A DNA stretch of 64,000 bases. Origin: Syngnathus acus. Lineage: Eukaryota; Chordata; Actinopteri; Syngnathiformes; Syngnathidae. Made by a program: the position numbers and the translations under genes. Position 1 is the first letter of the stretch; every line of letters begins with the position of its first letter. Where the stretch lies: positions 6,723,001-6,787,000 of the forward strand of contig NC_051094.1 of NCBI RefSeq assembly GCF_901709675.1. The letters run 5' to 3'. Below the pieces are notes generated by a model. That model worked only from the letters and a program-made list of their open reading frames with translations. It was not told where the DNA came from and did no database searches. Shown piece by piece: positions 39,000 to 50,099 of this stretch.

Positions 39000-40630
39000 T
39001 CTCCCCCGCCCTTCCTCACCGGCATTTACTGCTCAAGGTTTGTTGACAAGCCCACGCGGGGAAGGATTACGAACTTTCAAGAAATCACCCCCACCTCTTT
39101 TTTCTTTGTCAACATAACCACAGTGTAGAAAAACACGGTCAAAAGGAACTGTGGGGTTTGAACTCTTGTTGTCCGTTCGCCCAGTTAAATCGATCAAAAG
39201 TGCCGCGTTGTCACTTAATGGGAAATTCCAAAGTTAAAACTCGGTGCATAGCAAAACATGTTTACGCTTTGTGTCTTGATAGGTTTTCAAGAAATGTTTT
39301 TATCGCCCCACTTGCACAACCTCACACAAGAAAAACCTAAACAGTCAAGTGTTTCTTTCGTGTAACGACCTTTGCTCATATTTTCTTAGGGGGGGTTATA
39401 TAAGTGTCATGCATTGAATGCTCTTTTCCCAAGACTTGTTGAAATTTAGAATGCATGCAGGGAAAGGTTAAGAGGTGACCTCAGTGCAACCTTATCCAAA
39501 GTGCAGGACTTTCCCAGCTCGGGGAATTAAGAGACTATGAATAGCAACTTTTATGAAACTCGCTGTAAAGCAACAGACGTTTAACAAACAAGCTGGCTTG
39601 TTTGGAAGTATCTTTGAAATGCGTGTAATGTTGCACACTGGCTTGCCTCGTTTAATGCGCTACCTGGCGAAAGATAACAACGCTTGCTTACTTCCGGATT
39701 GGGGCAAAGACTTCCTTATGATGACGTTTGTTCAGGGGAAAAGAACTCATGACAGATTTTTCTTTAGATATCTTAATTTTCTCCTTTTTTTTACATAAAT
39801 TTTGGACCCCCATGAGCAGTTTTGTGTGCTTCACTGTTGTTGACTTATAGCCATTGAAATAAAAATAAAATAAAAAATAAACTGGAATGCCTGCATTATT
39901 CTAGAAAAATATATATATACATAGAATACAAAAGTAGCTGTATTCAATTTATAATAGGTGAATTAATTATAATTAAATAAACTAAAAAAAACAAAGGGTT
40001 TTACGTATTTTATCATTTATTTTACCCCATGTTTATTTGACCACATGGCCTATCTCTTTGTTTTAAAAACAAATGCATGCATTGTCAATGTCAAGTCGGA
40101 CATATGCATTTTTAAAGCACCTTTATCATAACACGTTTTGATTGCATGGACTGTATTCCATTGTGCAGTTTTGAGTCGACTAACATCGCCACCTTCAGGC
40201 CGTTCCTCCACACAAACTAGTCCGGGCTTGTTGCTTCGTAATCATGAGTCATTGGACTGGTGATGAGTCACCTGACGCTACTTCCCCCTTCAAAAAGGGT
40301 TGATGTCATGTCTAATGCATTACAAATTGTTTGCCCAGCACGGGACTGTGCAACTGCGTGAATGTGACAAGGCAAGCTTGGACTTTGGAGTAAAAAGGGA
40401 ATATTTTTCCATTTCTTAATTCAAGTCATCAAATGGCCAATTGTTGCATGTCTGTCACAGTTATCATCATGCAGAGTGAAATGTGATCAGACTTGTTTTT
40501 CCTCCTAAGTCTGCTCAGAAAAAAGTCATTTGATAGAATTGCTGGGTTGGGAGAGACTATTAGTGGTGTGTGTTGATTATTCGGGCTACACACTCTAGGA
40601 AAGATTATGAAGAAGATAACTGTTTTGATG
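39000..40630. other. Intergenic DNA between gadd45g promoter and creb3 3' end
   Basis: No exon is recognised. The first part is the upstream flank of the gadd45g-type promoter. The remainder is AT-rich, with A/T runs around 39,850-40,010. Open frames are short and unlike known proteins. Confidence 0.5.
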
Positions 40631-40639
40631 CATAAAAAC

Positions 40640-40645
40640 TTTATT
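40640..40645 (-). terminator. Polyadenylation signal of creb3
   Basis: TTTATT on the plus strand is AATAAA on the minus strand, about 740 bases beyond the creb3 stop codon. A second copy at 41,081-41,086 would give a shorter 3' UTR of about 300 bases. Which is used cannot be decided from sequence. Confidence 0.4.
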
Positions 40646-41387
40646 AACATATACGTAAAGAGGTCCAATGTACAGAAAAGCTACAATCAGTTCAGCCTAT
40701 TGACATTTCATTATTCTTTAATCAGTGCCTTTCCCCTCTTCACATCTAAAATCTCAACTGGTCATAATACAGAGCATATGCCATTACCATTTATGGTAAC
40801 ATAGAAATACACTAAAAATGCCTCACTGACAATACAGCTCATTACATTTTTGGACTCTAGTTAACTGCACAACATTTTTCTGTGCAACGTTATAGTTTGC
40901 ACGATTTGGACAGGTATATAAAAAGAATCGCTCCTTATCTTAACAAAAGAGTATCGTAGGGATTCGGGAGATCATTTACACAAAACAACGGAAACCCTTG
41001 TTGCAAGGGAAACAATAAGTCATCTATGTACATGGCCAAATGTCCTGCAATGGCTTTATGATGCAACGGATTCAAATCACTTTATTAAGCAGCCTACTCT
41101 TCTATCAAGCAATGAATGATGGAAGCTAATCTACTACTGCGTAGAATCCATAAAAAAACTATTAGTTTTAGTTTGTTGGGGGATTGGGGGCCTTTTCAAA
41201 TACATACTTGTATTTTAATATCCTCTTGACGGAGCATGTCCTTTTTGCCCATTGCAACATCATTAAAAATAAGTGCAAATAAAGTAACAGTAGTAATCAG
41301 AAGGCTGTTGGGATGACCAGAAGTTTCCCTTTTTTTTGTTAAAATACAGTGGAACAGCCAAAGTTGATACTTGTGGATGCAACCGCG

Positions 41388-44300
41388 CTACATCTCATCG
41401 GAACGGTGCTGCTGTAATATAACGGATGGAGGGTTCCGGTCTATCCAGTTCCCCTTGGTCCCAGGGACCTCATACGCGACAGCAGCCACCACTACAGAAT
41501 CTAAGGAGCCTTCTTGTAAGCCACCAGCCCCACCGCTCAACCCCGGAGTCACTTCCGCTACCTGCGGGGAGGCAGGGTAGTCCGCTGAAGAGTTGCCGTT
41601 GACAGCCGTCTCCGATTCGGGCTGCTCCACGCGCTGGTAGTCGGGGGTGTGATTATTTTTCCCGCCCGCAAAGATGACGTCGACGTTCTCTAGCTCGGCT
41701 TGAGGCAGCAGGTGAAGAAGATCCGCCTCGTCGTCTTCGGGTTCCAGGTAGGTCAAGGCGTCGGTGCTCTCTGACGGCAGCGAGCGCAACGTTCGGGAAA
41801 TGACTGCAATTGTGAACGCAAAAACAACAGAAGAAAGTTGAATAGAGCATCTAAATGATAACACATGTCTACGAACCGACGTCAGCTGAATTCAACTGAA
41901 GTTTTCTTTTTCTTTGTTTAGAAAACTATTTTTTTTTCTATTGCACATCGCTTAAGTTTGTGCAGGAATGACGTACAATGCAAAAACTGACTACAATAGA
42001 TCCCCACTGATTCGTGGCGAACCAATTAATTGTGAACATTTACAATTGTCCGTCATGATCTGTTTTGCGTGTATATCAGAGTGGGAAAATCACATGCCTC
42101 AGTCAATCACTAACTTGGGCTTTGGCAACTTTGATCAAAAGGAGTGAATCATGAGGTGAGAGTCATGGGATACAAATCTCGTTTTCGTTGCTCTCAGTCT
42201 CACTGATTATACTTGAAATGCAAATTTGCATGATTGAAATACTAAGGGGCTAAGTTATCTGCCCAGTAACTCCTATTTAAATACTGCATGATTCAATCAC
42301 TTGGAGAGTTGGTATAATACATCTTCTGTTGTGTGTTTCTTCAACAAAAACATTCAATTGTGTTTGTAGTTATCACCCCTCAAAATTGAATGTTGATGTT
42401 TACTTATCCGTAGAAAATATAATTTCAATATGTAAGCAAAATCAAATAACGTAAATGACACCAATAGAAGAGGTTGACATTTAAAAGTATTTTCTTTGTT
42501 ATTTAATATAGGTGGACTGGCATGTTTGGTTTACTCCCCCCACCCCCCAAAACGTTAGAAGCAAAATTTGCTCCAGAAAAGACGAAAATTAAATAATGAT
42601 GAGTGGCTCGTTTTTTGTCGCCCTCAAAACAAAGCCTGTTTTTGTTTGTTGGCCTCTTGTGGTAAACACATGTTAAATAGCCACACACACACAAAATATA
42701 AAAACACAGTGTTAAAAAGTCTTAATCACAGCGACCTTCTCATCAAACGGCCACGATTTGCAATTCTCATTGTTTTTAATCCTCCTGCTGTGTTTATTTT
42801 ATGAGCCTAATAAAAGCATAATAATATAAGGCCGGTGCAGTTCAAGAGCGCTTACTGGAAGAGGGAAGGTAGAGTTCCTTCTTGTCCGTGTTGCTGCCAA
42901 AGGGGTTGACCGACGGGAAGACGATGAGGCAGAAAGAGAGCAGGAACACCTAGAGGGCAGAAAGCACGCTGCGTGAAAAAAACCGAAAGTCATTCTTTTC
43001 AAAACAAAAAGGACCTCTTCTCACCATGACACACGTGCTGGTCGTGCTGGCCTTCAAGGTGGACATCTTCACAATGGCCTGCAATTTCCTCAGCTGCTCG
43101 ATTAAAGACCTGTGAGAAAGAAAATAGAGGTAGCGTGTGTTATTTTGTATAATGTGTATAATGTGAGTCGAAGCATCATCAAGTGTTCTTACATGTTCTG
43201 TTTGTGGAGCAATTGGACTTTCTTCTGCAGCTCCACGTTGTGCGCGGTGCAGACGGCCACCCTGAGGAGGGATGACAGTAGAAGATTTTAGCGCCCTTCC
43301 TGATTGTCTTTAATTCGTAGGATGCGATTTGCGTATTAATGACCTCCTCCGGTAAGTGAGTGTTCTGAGAGTAACTAGAGAGAAATGTGAAGTTTTTGCA
43401 TTTGAATGGAGACGAAAGAGTGAGCTGGCTGTAACACAAATAACAACCCACTTGCAAGTGTGCCCTTCATTGCTTTCAGTCTGGCTTGCATTGTAATGTC
43501 GAAGAAATTTGTCGCACCTGCTCTCTAAGCCGTCTACGTAGACCTTCTTCTTCTTGCGGCTCTCCTGAGCCGACTGCTTGTTGCGAATCTTCCTCCGGAC
43601 CCTCTTCAGGGTCCTCTCTTCTGCCTGCGTACGCACCAACGGCGTGATTACATCAACACACCATTAACACGCATTCTACATGGGAAAAGATGAACTCCTG
43701 TTATGTGCATGATGCAACGCCGTATAAATCACTTATTTAGCTGAATAAAAAAACTTTTTATGTCATTGAGGTATCTCATGTAAATTATTCGATGTGCTAG
43801 TCCAACAAACAAATAGCTATTATAATTCTCCACTGGCTGAGGTTACCTTTGTAAGAGGCATATGGGTGGGAATGGTGGCTCCCTCTTTCGCCAAAATCCG
43901 TTTCTCCTCCTCTGAGAGCACAATTCCCTTGAACTGGAACTACAAAAAAGTCACAATAGTTTTTGCGAATAGTCTTCTTTGCATTTTGGGATGATGACAA
44001 ACAATGGTAATGATTTCTAATTGAACTGACCTGATCCGTGTTGTCGCACTGCATGGCGTCCAGCGTCGATTCCTCAATGGCAAGCGTACAAGGCAGCTCG
44101 CTGGCATCGTCACTGGCAAAGTCATCTTCCATTTCCTCAGTCACCAAATTATCTGCGGGCACAATGTGAAGAGATTTAACCTAAGAGCTAAATATGTATT
44201 CAGTATGTCAGTGAGACGAGCGACAAAGAGTTGAGACAGGTCTCAATCGCATCAGCTTTCATACAGTTGTCCTTGATTTCAGTGATATTAATGCTGCTGA

Positions 44301-45516
44301 AGTCTGGTAAATTTGCACTTGTCAATCAACAGTATTTAAAAGGATTCTGACACATACCCAGATCAATGAAGACATCCGTGTCAAGCTTCTCTGCCCACAC
44401 ACTCTGCAAGACGTCCGTGTCTTCACATCTACCCCTGAGCAAAGAGTAGCTATGATCCGCTTGAACCGTCAAGGCCTCCGGGTTCTCTGCTTGTAGCTCC
44501 TCAGCAACTAAGACAGGTTCGGAGCACGTCGGGCTTGGGTTGGAGTAGGTGGGACTGTGAGAGAGGTCGGTGTCGCCGCCCTCTGGGCTCAGGCAACCCA
44601 CGAGGGTGCCATTTTCCATGCGGTCGGCGCTGCCGCTGTAGTCGGAGATGCCGCTATCGCTGCCTAATGGGGAAGTGGAGGGGAAGTGTCGCTCTATAAT
44701 GTCCTCTTCTTGGAACAAGCTGAGCACCTGGGCAGGGAAGACAGGTCCATTACAAACTTATACAATTGAGACGTTAGAAATATATATCGCTCCTCTTTGC
44801 AGCTTCTCTGACTCGCACAGTAATATATATTTGTCAGTCAACTGCATCACGTGAGTTGAACCCAAACGAGCCTGATTATCCAATGCTGTACGACTATAAT
44901 AAAAAATAAAAAACAGAAGAAACTACAAAGGAGTCAAATGAGTTGTTTTTCTATCCAATCTAATTGTTGTGTAATTATGATACACCAACGACAAAAAATA
45001 CATAAACACAATTATAGTTTTGAGGATGAGAGGGAAGAGTAATGTGTTTGCAGAATTATACTGTCACCTGGTGGCGTTTTGTAGGTACTGCTAGAATCAA
45101 TGAGCATTGAATTATCTGCTTGGTGAAATTAATTCGTAATTGTAATTAATATTTAAATAATCTTATTGCACATTAGTAGGCAGTCTCTTTCCAGCATCAC
45201 AAAAAGTGACATTTGTTTCAGCTTCCTCATCAGGGACAAGACAAACAAATCAATAAATTACTTTGATCAGTAAATGAATTGGATCATAGAAGAATATGAA
45301 TATAACATTTTTCATTTTGATTTTATCCATATCATTTCATGACATGAAAAAGACATTATATGGAAGCCTTACATCCTGATCGGAGTGCCACGAATCCATG
45401 AGCGTACTGACGTAAGCAAAGAGCTGGTCCTCAGCTGATCCAACTAATCCGTCATCTAACTGCAAACCAAGCAGGTCTGCTCCATCCATGTTTGCTTGGT
45501 CCTCTGTGATTGCCAT
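41388..45516 (-). CDS. creb3: CREB3/Luman, ER membrane-anchored bZIP transcription factor
   Basis: CREB3 is held in the ER membrane. After Golgi transport, S1P and S2P cleave it and release the bZIP part to the nucleus. Nine coding exons are read: 45,516-45,373, 44,727-44,358, 44,152-44,031, 43,939-43,847, 43,624-43,518, 43,261-43,193, 43,109-43,025, 42,949-42,856 and 41,803-41,388. The product is 499 residues. In order: an acidic N-terminus; a DHSY motif (139-142) fitting the HCFC1-binding pattern [DE]HxY; a CREB3-family domain (LPLTKAEE-like) and basic region [18 protein letters not shown] (about 250-275); a leucine zipper; a membrane segment [14 protein letters not shown] (331 onward); and [11 protein letters not shown], matching the CREB3 S1P-site region. 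The C-terminus PPSVILQ matches mammalian CREB3 rather than CREB3L3 or CREB3L4. It is longer than human CREB3 (about 371-395). The start ATG abuts a splice acceptor, so exon 1 is non-coding. Confidence 0.9.
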
Positions 45517-45711
45517 CTGCCATGGATATATATATATAAAAAAAAAAATCAAAACACCACCTTGAGGTTATGTCACAAAAGACAGCCAGGTAGACAAACA
45601 GAAAAACAGACTTTGTCCGTCCGTCATGTGAGGAGAAAGGTTTCCAGACTTTCCCATGTGCGGTGTGGCCTTCCTGTTGCATCACTCGCAACATGACCTC
45701 ATCTTCTAGTG

Positions 45712-45731
45712 TGCCCCGCCCCCTCACGTGA
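45712..45731 (-). promoter_or_regulatory. GC-box next to an E-box in creb3 intron 1
   Basis: A GC-box (gccccgcccc, 45,713-45,722) is followed by CACGTG at 45,725-45,730. On the minus strand this reads cacgtgagggggcggggc, an Sp1 plus bHLH (USF/TFE3-type) pair. It lies 200 bases upstream of the first coding exon of creb3 and could serve as an intronic enhancer or a second promoter. Confidence 0.3.
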
Positions 45732-46143
45732 TGTGCTTGCGATGTCAACACAAAGGCGACATTCATTTTAACATGCAGTAAAACTACGAGTTAAAACCTG
45801 AATGTTTTTCATGTTGGAATTTGATTGTGAGGCTGCGGTCGAGGGGCAATGTGACTGACCACTCCCAGGCAAAACTAATACATTTGTTTGGCATTAATAC
45901 AATACCCAGTGATAGTAGAATCCGATCAATATGATCAGTGACACGCATCGTTTGTGTACTTTTAGTAAATCACTTCCATTACAAAAACGTGCTTCGATTG
46001 CAGCATACGGCGGACATGCTAGATCAGTATCTTCAAGATACTGAAGCTTAGCATTAGCTTGAACAGCACAATACACTATATGTAATGAAACACGCGGCAA
46101 AGTGTTCCAGACAACGACTTCGTATGGGAATTAATTTTCTTAC

Positions 46144-46300
46144 CACAGAAGGTAAAATGCCACTCGAATGAGAGTATCTGAGTTTCGCCGTCTTTTGTGT
46201 TTTTTCCCCTCGTCTGTGTGTTGAACGGTTGCTGTCAGCCGCAACGTTTCCGGTTTCTGTGGAATACGCCTTCCAACGAGGCAAAAATTGCGTCAGCGTC
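46144..46300 (-). other. Non-coding exon 1 of creb3 (3' boundary reliable)
   Basis: On the minus strand ttctgtg|gtaagaaa at 46,144/46,143 is a strong donor. It pairs with the acceptor ccatggcag immediately before the creb3 ATG at 45,516. The exon has no ATG near its end, so the first ATG of the spliced mRNA region I can read is the creb3 start. The 5' boundary is only approximate, because the promoter has no TATA box. Confidence 0.55.
46287..46295 (-). promoter_or_regulatory. ATF-C/EBP composite-like site at the creb3 promoter
   Basis: On the minus strand TGACGCAAT joins a CRE half-site (TGACG) to a C/EBP half-site (GCAAT). This form is bound by ATF4-C/EBP and related bZIP dimers in stress-response promoters. 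It sits at or just upstream of the creb3 start region, so bZIP feedback is possible but unproven. Confidence 0.35.
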
Positions 46301-46349
46301 TCAAGGCGGAAGTGCTACGTATTACTTTTTCCGGCAGCCCGTACACGAT

Positions 46350-46368
46350 GCATTGTGGGAAATGAAGT
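46350..46368 (-). promoter_or_regulatory. ZNF143/THAP11-type motif in the creb3 promoter
   Basis: On the minus strand this reads ACTTCATTTCCCACAATGC. By my count it matches the ZNF143 SBS consensus ACTACAATTCCCAGAATGC at 16 of 19 positions. Such motifs mark TATA-less housekeeping promoters and are bound with HCFC1. ETS-like ccggaaa words lie within 100 bases. Confidence 0.6.
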
Positions 46369-46694
46369 TTTGCACGCACTTTCCGCATTTCTGCTTGAAT
46401 TCACAATAACAATCGGGGAAAAAACTAAAAACTAAAGTTCAAGATTAAAAAAAAATCAACAGGAACGCAAAGAAATGTAAACTTATTTACGTATTATAAG
46501 TGATCAACACAAGACGATAACTTCAATGTCACGCATAATTGTACTACATATACAGTAGTTTAGCATTTTGATATTTTATTTTGCGACGTGAGGACTAAAG
46601 CGGTCACGACAGTTGAAACATTTCTTTTTTTTAAGTTCACATATTGTGTGTATGTGTGCGTCTAAAAGTAGACTCGAAATAAATTAACAAGTCA

Positions 46695-46700
46695 TTTATT
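46695..46700 (-). terminator. Polyadenylation signal of nim1k
   Basis: TTTATT on the plus strand is AATAAA on the minus strand, about 475 bases after the nim1k stop codon. It lies only about 350-400 bases upstream of the creb3 promoter motifs, so the two same-strand genes are tightly spaced. Confidence 0.5.
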
Positions 46701-47174
46701 GGCTTTTCTAAGCAGGCCAATAACCTGCGGAACATCTCATAGAGATACATCAGGCAAGAAGGCAATAAAGCCTAAATACATTGCAAATGCAAAGCTTATC
46801 CTGAAGACAACACATGTACGTGCATGCAAGACTTTGTGCACTCTACAGTGATTTGATTATTATAATGGGATGTTTTGTGCTACATCATGCCAAAAGTCAA
46901 GTGTAAGCTACATTCACCCATCCAAAATGACCACAAATCGTTTAGGAAATCACTTTTCCAAACATTGTATATAATATAAGTCTGTGTCAAAATATAAGTC
47001 AATCAACAACATTCTCACAGAGACTAAATGAATAATATGAAAATAAATGCCGGATTTCATTTTCCAAATACCGAGATGGCCTAATGCTGGACATTAAAGT
47101 CACTTTTTTCAAACCAAAATTCAGTTTTGCCTAATGTGTACAGTACTGTTTATAAAATTCAATCTAGCATTATG

Positions 47175-50082
47175 TCACAGAATCACACAGAGTTTGGAAG
47201 TGTGCCGTAAACTGCGGTACACTTTTAGACGCTCCTTTTTAGCTTTAGTCGCTTTTGGACCAGCCGCCTGCGTGGCTGTTTGTATACTCTCGAGAGCGCG
47301 TCTCTTGTGAGCGCCATGAAGCAGGATTCTGTATACGCCTGTGATGGAACTCCTGCAGTCCTTTCCCTGGTTGTTCAGAATGTGTTCTGAAGTGATGCCA
47401 AGTGTCCCTAGAGCTGTGACTACTTCCATCTCCTCCACCGCCAGTTCAGATGGATCACTCTCCACAAGGTAAGATGGCTCCAGCTTGAAAGGCTCCAAGG
47501 GCTGTGGGAAGTCAACATGATGCATCCAGTCACTGCTCATCACTTGTTCTACAGAGCAGCGGTCTGCCGGCAAGGGTTGGAGGATCGCCCGGATCAGCTT
47601 CTGACATGTGTCCGGCAGCCAGGAGGGCAACGTGAAGGCGCCTTCTAGGATGCACCTCTTCAGTTTAGCCACCGTATCCGCCCTGAATGGCATGGTCCCC
47701 GTCACCATGAAGAACAGCATCACTCCAAGGGCCCAAATGTCCACAAAGACGCCCACGTAGTTTTCATCCCGGAAGAGCTCTGGGGCAGCGTAAGGCGGAG
47801 AGCCGCAGAACGTGTTGAGCGTTTCGTCGCGATGGCTCATGGTGCTGAAGCCAAAGTCGCCCACCTTGACGCAAGAACTGCTGGTGTAGAAGACGTTTTC
47901 TGCCTTCAGGTCGCGGTGAATTATATCGTTTTCATGCTATAGGCAAAAAAAAAAAAGAAACACCCAGTAGATGAAACATTAACGTCAATCTTCAGACAAT
48001 GAGGACACACGGCAACGAGAATGGGACAGAGTGGAGAGCAGACTAGGATGGCAAAGAGGTGGTGGGAAATTATTAATACAATACAGAAATGTTTTCACCT
48101 ATTTATATATATTTAAAATATTTATTTCCTACCACTTCCTTGTTCAGGGCACTTTTTTTTTTTTTACTTGATTTTCTATGGATATCATACCAACCATGTG
48201 TTTAACAGCAGACAGGATCTGAGCAAAAACAATTTTGCTGTCGGCGTCTGAAAGTTTGCCCTCTGTGGTGATTTTGCTGTAGAGCTCGCCACCACCGGCG
48301 TACTCCAACACTAGGTGTAACCGTGACAATGTCTCCACCACCTTCGCATTCAGAAAGAGGAAAGAAGGTGATGCCAGTGTCATGATGCATTTTAATGCTA
48401 AACAACTCAAGATAAGAATGGGTCAATTAAAAACAGTATGAAAATGTCCAACCTCATAGAGGCGTATGATGTTCGGGTGATGTAATTTCTCCATGCTGGA
48501 GATTTCTCTGGACAGCAGACGCTGGGTCTTTTGATCCAGCTTGGTTTTGTCAAGGATCTTGATGGCCACTTTGTCTGGTGTAGCAGAGAGAGAAGAGTGA
48601 AAAACGCTTAGCGTTGCAAAGACATGGAGAATTTTTGAAAACTTTTCATTTCATTTTGAAGGGAGGTTAAGCAGGGGAATTTTGGAAAGAAAATAATTTG
48701 GGACACCAGCCAATTCAATTTCTTCCACTGACAATTAAAATCACAAATGTTGTGTCAAATATTACTGATACCCTTGACTTGACATGACCGACTCAAAAAC
48801 AATCAAAATGCGCACCCTCCATCAAAACATAGTCTCTTTCAAAATGCTAATACGCTGTATTAATAAATGGTCAATAACGCACCACAGAGACTTTTAAATG
48901 AATGCACTGTTAAATTATTTACACGAGTAAAAAAGGCCTCAGGTAATTGAATATACAAAACGGTGCAGACATACGTATCTAATTGTGGATCCATCTGCAT
49001 TATTCAGCGTCGCTTAACCTGAATGCATCCTATTGTTAAAACCAAACAAATAATTTGCGCATAGTCAGGAAGTACAAAAAATGTTAAACAAACAAGCACA
49101 ACACACAAAGTAAATTTAAAAAAAAAAAAAAAAAAGGAGCAGCCAACTATCTTCTGTTTTTAGATTTGCAAGTCACGTCACTTAGGAAACGAGGAGATCT
49201 CTAATCATTGTTGAAGGTCAGCAGACAATCAATTCAGTGTTGCACCTCAATCATCCCCTTGTGAGGGACTCCATCACTTATTTATGTTGAACGACAGCAA
49301 AGGGACACTTTGGTTAGCGTTACAGCTCGCTGTTCATTACCAGGACAGCAGGAGCTGAGCTCATGCAGCGTAAGCAATGTTATGTTTTGAGAATTAGAGT
49401 GAAACCACCCAACTTACAAATTGTGCAAACTGTAGTATGCAAGAAAAATCATTGTTAGAGTAAAAACAAACTTCGGGTTAAATAGCAAAACCAAGAAATA
49501 GGAGTTGAACTCAAATCATGGATGACTTCAACGTAACTGGCGAGATTTCAGTTTAGCAAACAGTAAAGGTAAACTCCATAAATGGCTCAAATTACCTTTA
49601 GTGAGTGCATGAATTCCCAGCTTGACATGGGAAAAATTTCCACAGCCAATCTCACCCCGAATTTTGTAGAAGCTGATTCTTCTGCCCACTGTTAGTTCAC
49701 GAACCACCCTGTTGTCAAACCAAAATATAAAACAGAACGCAAATGTCGTGAAAAGAGCAAGAGAGAGGTGAAAAATAGACAAATCTGAGCCTTGCCTCTC
49801 ATCTTGGCACATATCTAGGTTGAGTCTCTCCAGCGGGGTGAGCCGGCGGACATTGGCGCCTTCGTCATCTGTGTTGATGTCGGAGCTGTCCTGGGTGCTG
49901 CAGCGTGTGTATTTCTGGCCGTGGTGCACGACCGCTGGGTCTCCAACAGAACTTCCCGCAGAGTCTTCAATGGACTCCCCGGTGTCGATCCCGGAAACGG
50001 CGCTGCACCCTGCGACTCTCGCGGCGCCGGCCCCTGCTTCGACACCCTCCGGGCTGCTCTCTGAGGGGCAGACGGCAGTCAT
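47175..50082 (-). CDS. nim1k: Serine/threonine protein kinase NIM1 (AMPK-related)
   Basis: NIM1 is a member of the AMPK-related kinase family. Five coding exons are read: 50,082-49,796, 49,708-49,596, 48,574-48,453, 48,341-48,195 and 47,936-47,175. The product is 476 residues (human about 436). In order: a divergent acidic/serine-rich N-terminus (1-95); glycine loop [11 protein letters not shown] (about 115-124); VAIK lysine 139; HRDLKAEN (230-237); DFG (250-252); activation loop with T265 in [14 protein letters not shown], the position LKB1 phosphorylates in this family; and a conserved tail with [20 protein letters not shown] and [10 protein letters not shown]. All catalytic residues are present. 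The intron after the first coding exon has a GC donor (AG|GCAAGG). The open frame extending past it adds about 40 spurious residues. A likely untranslated first exon lies at about 54,801-54,900. Confidence 0.93.
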
Positions 50083-50099
50083 CCTGCCAACGGGTGCCC

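Noticed and set aside
41388-45516. Assignment as CREB3L3 or CREB3L4
   Set aside because: The bZIP is similar, but the C-terminal PPSVILQ, the DHSY motif and the [10 protein letters not shown] segment match CREB3.
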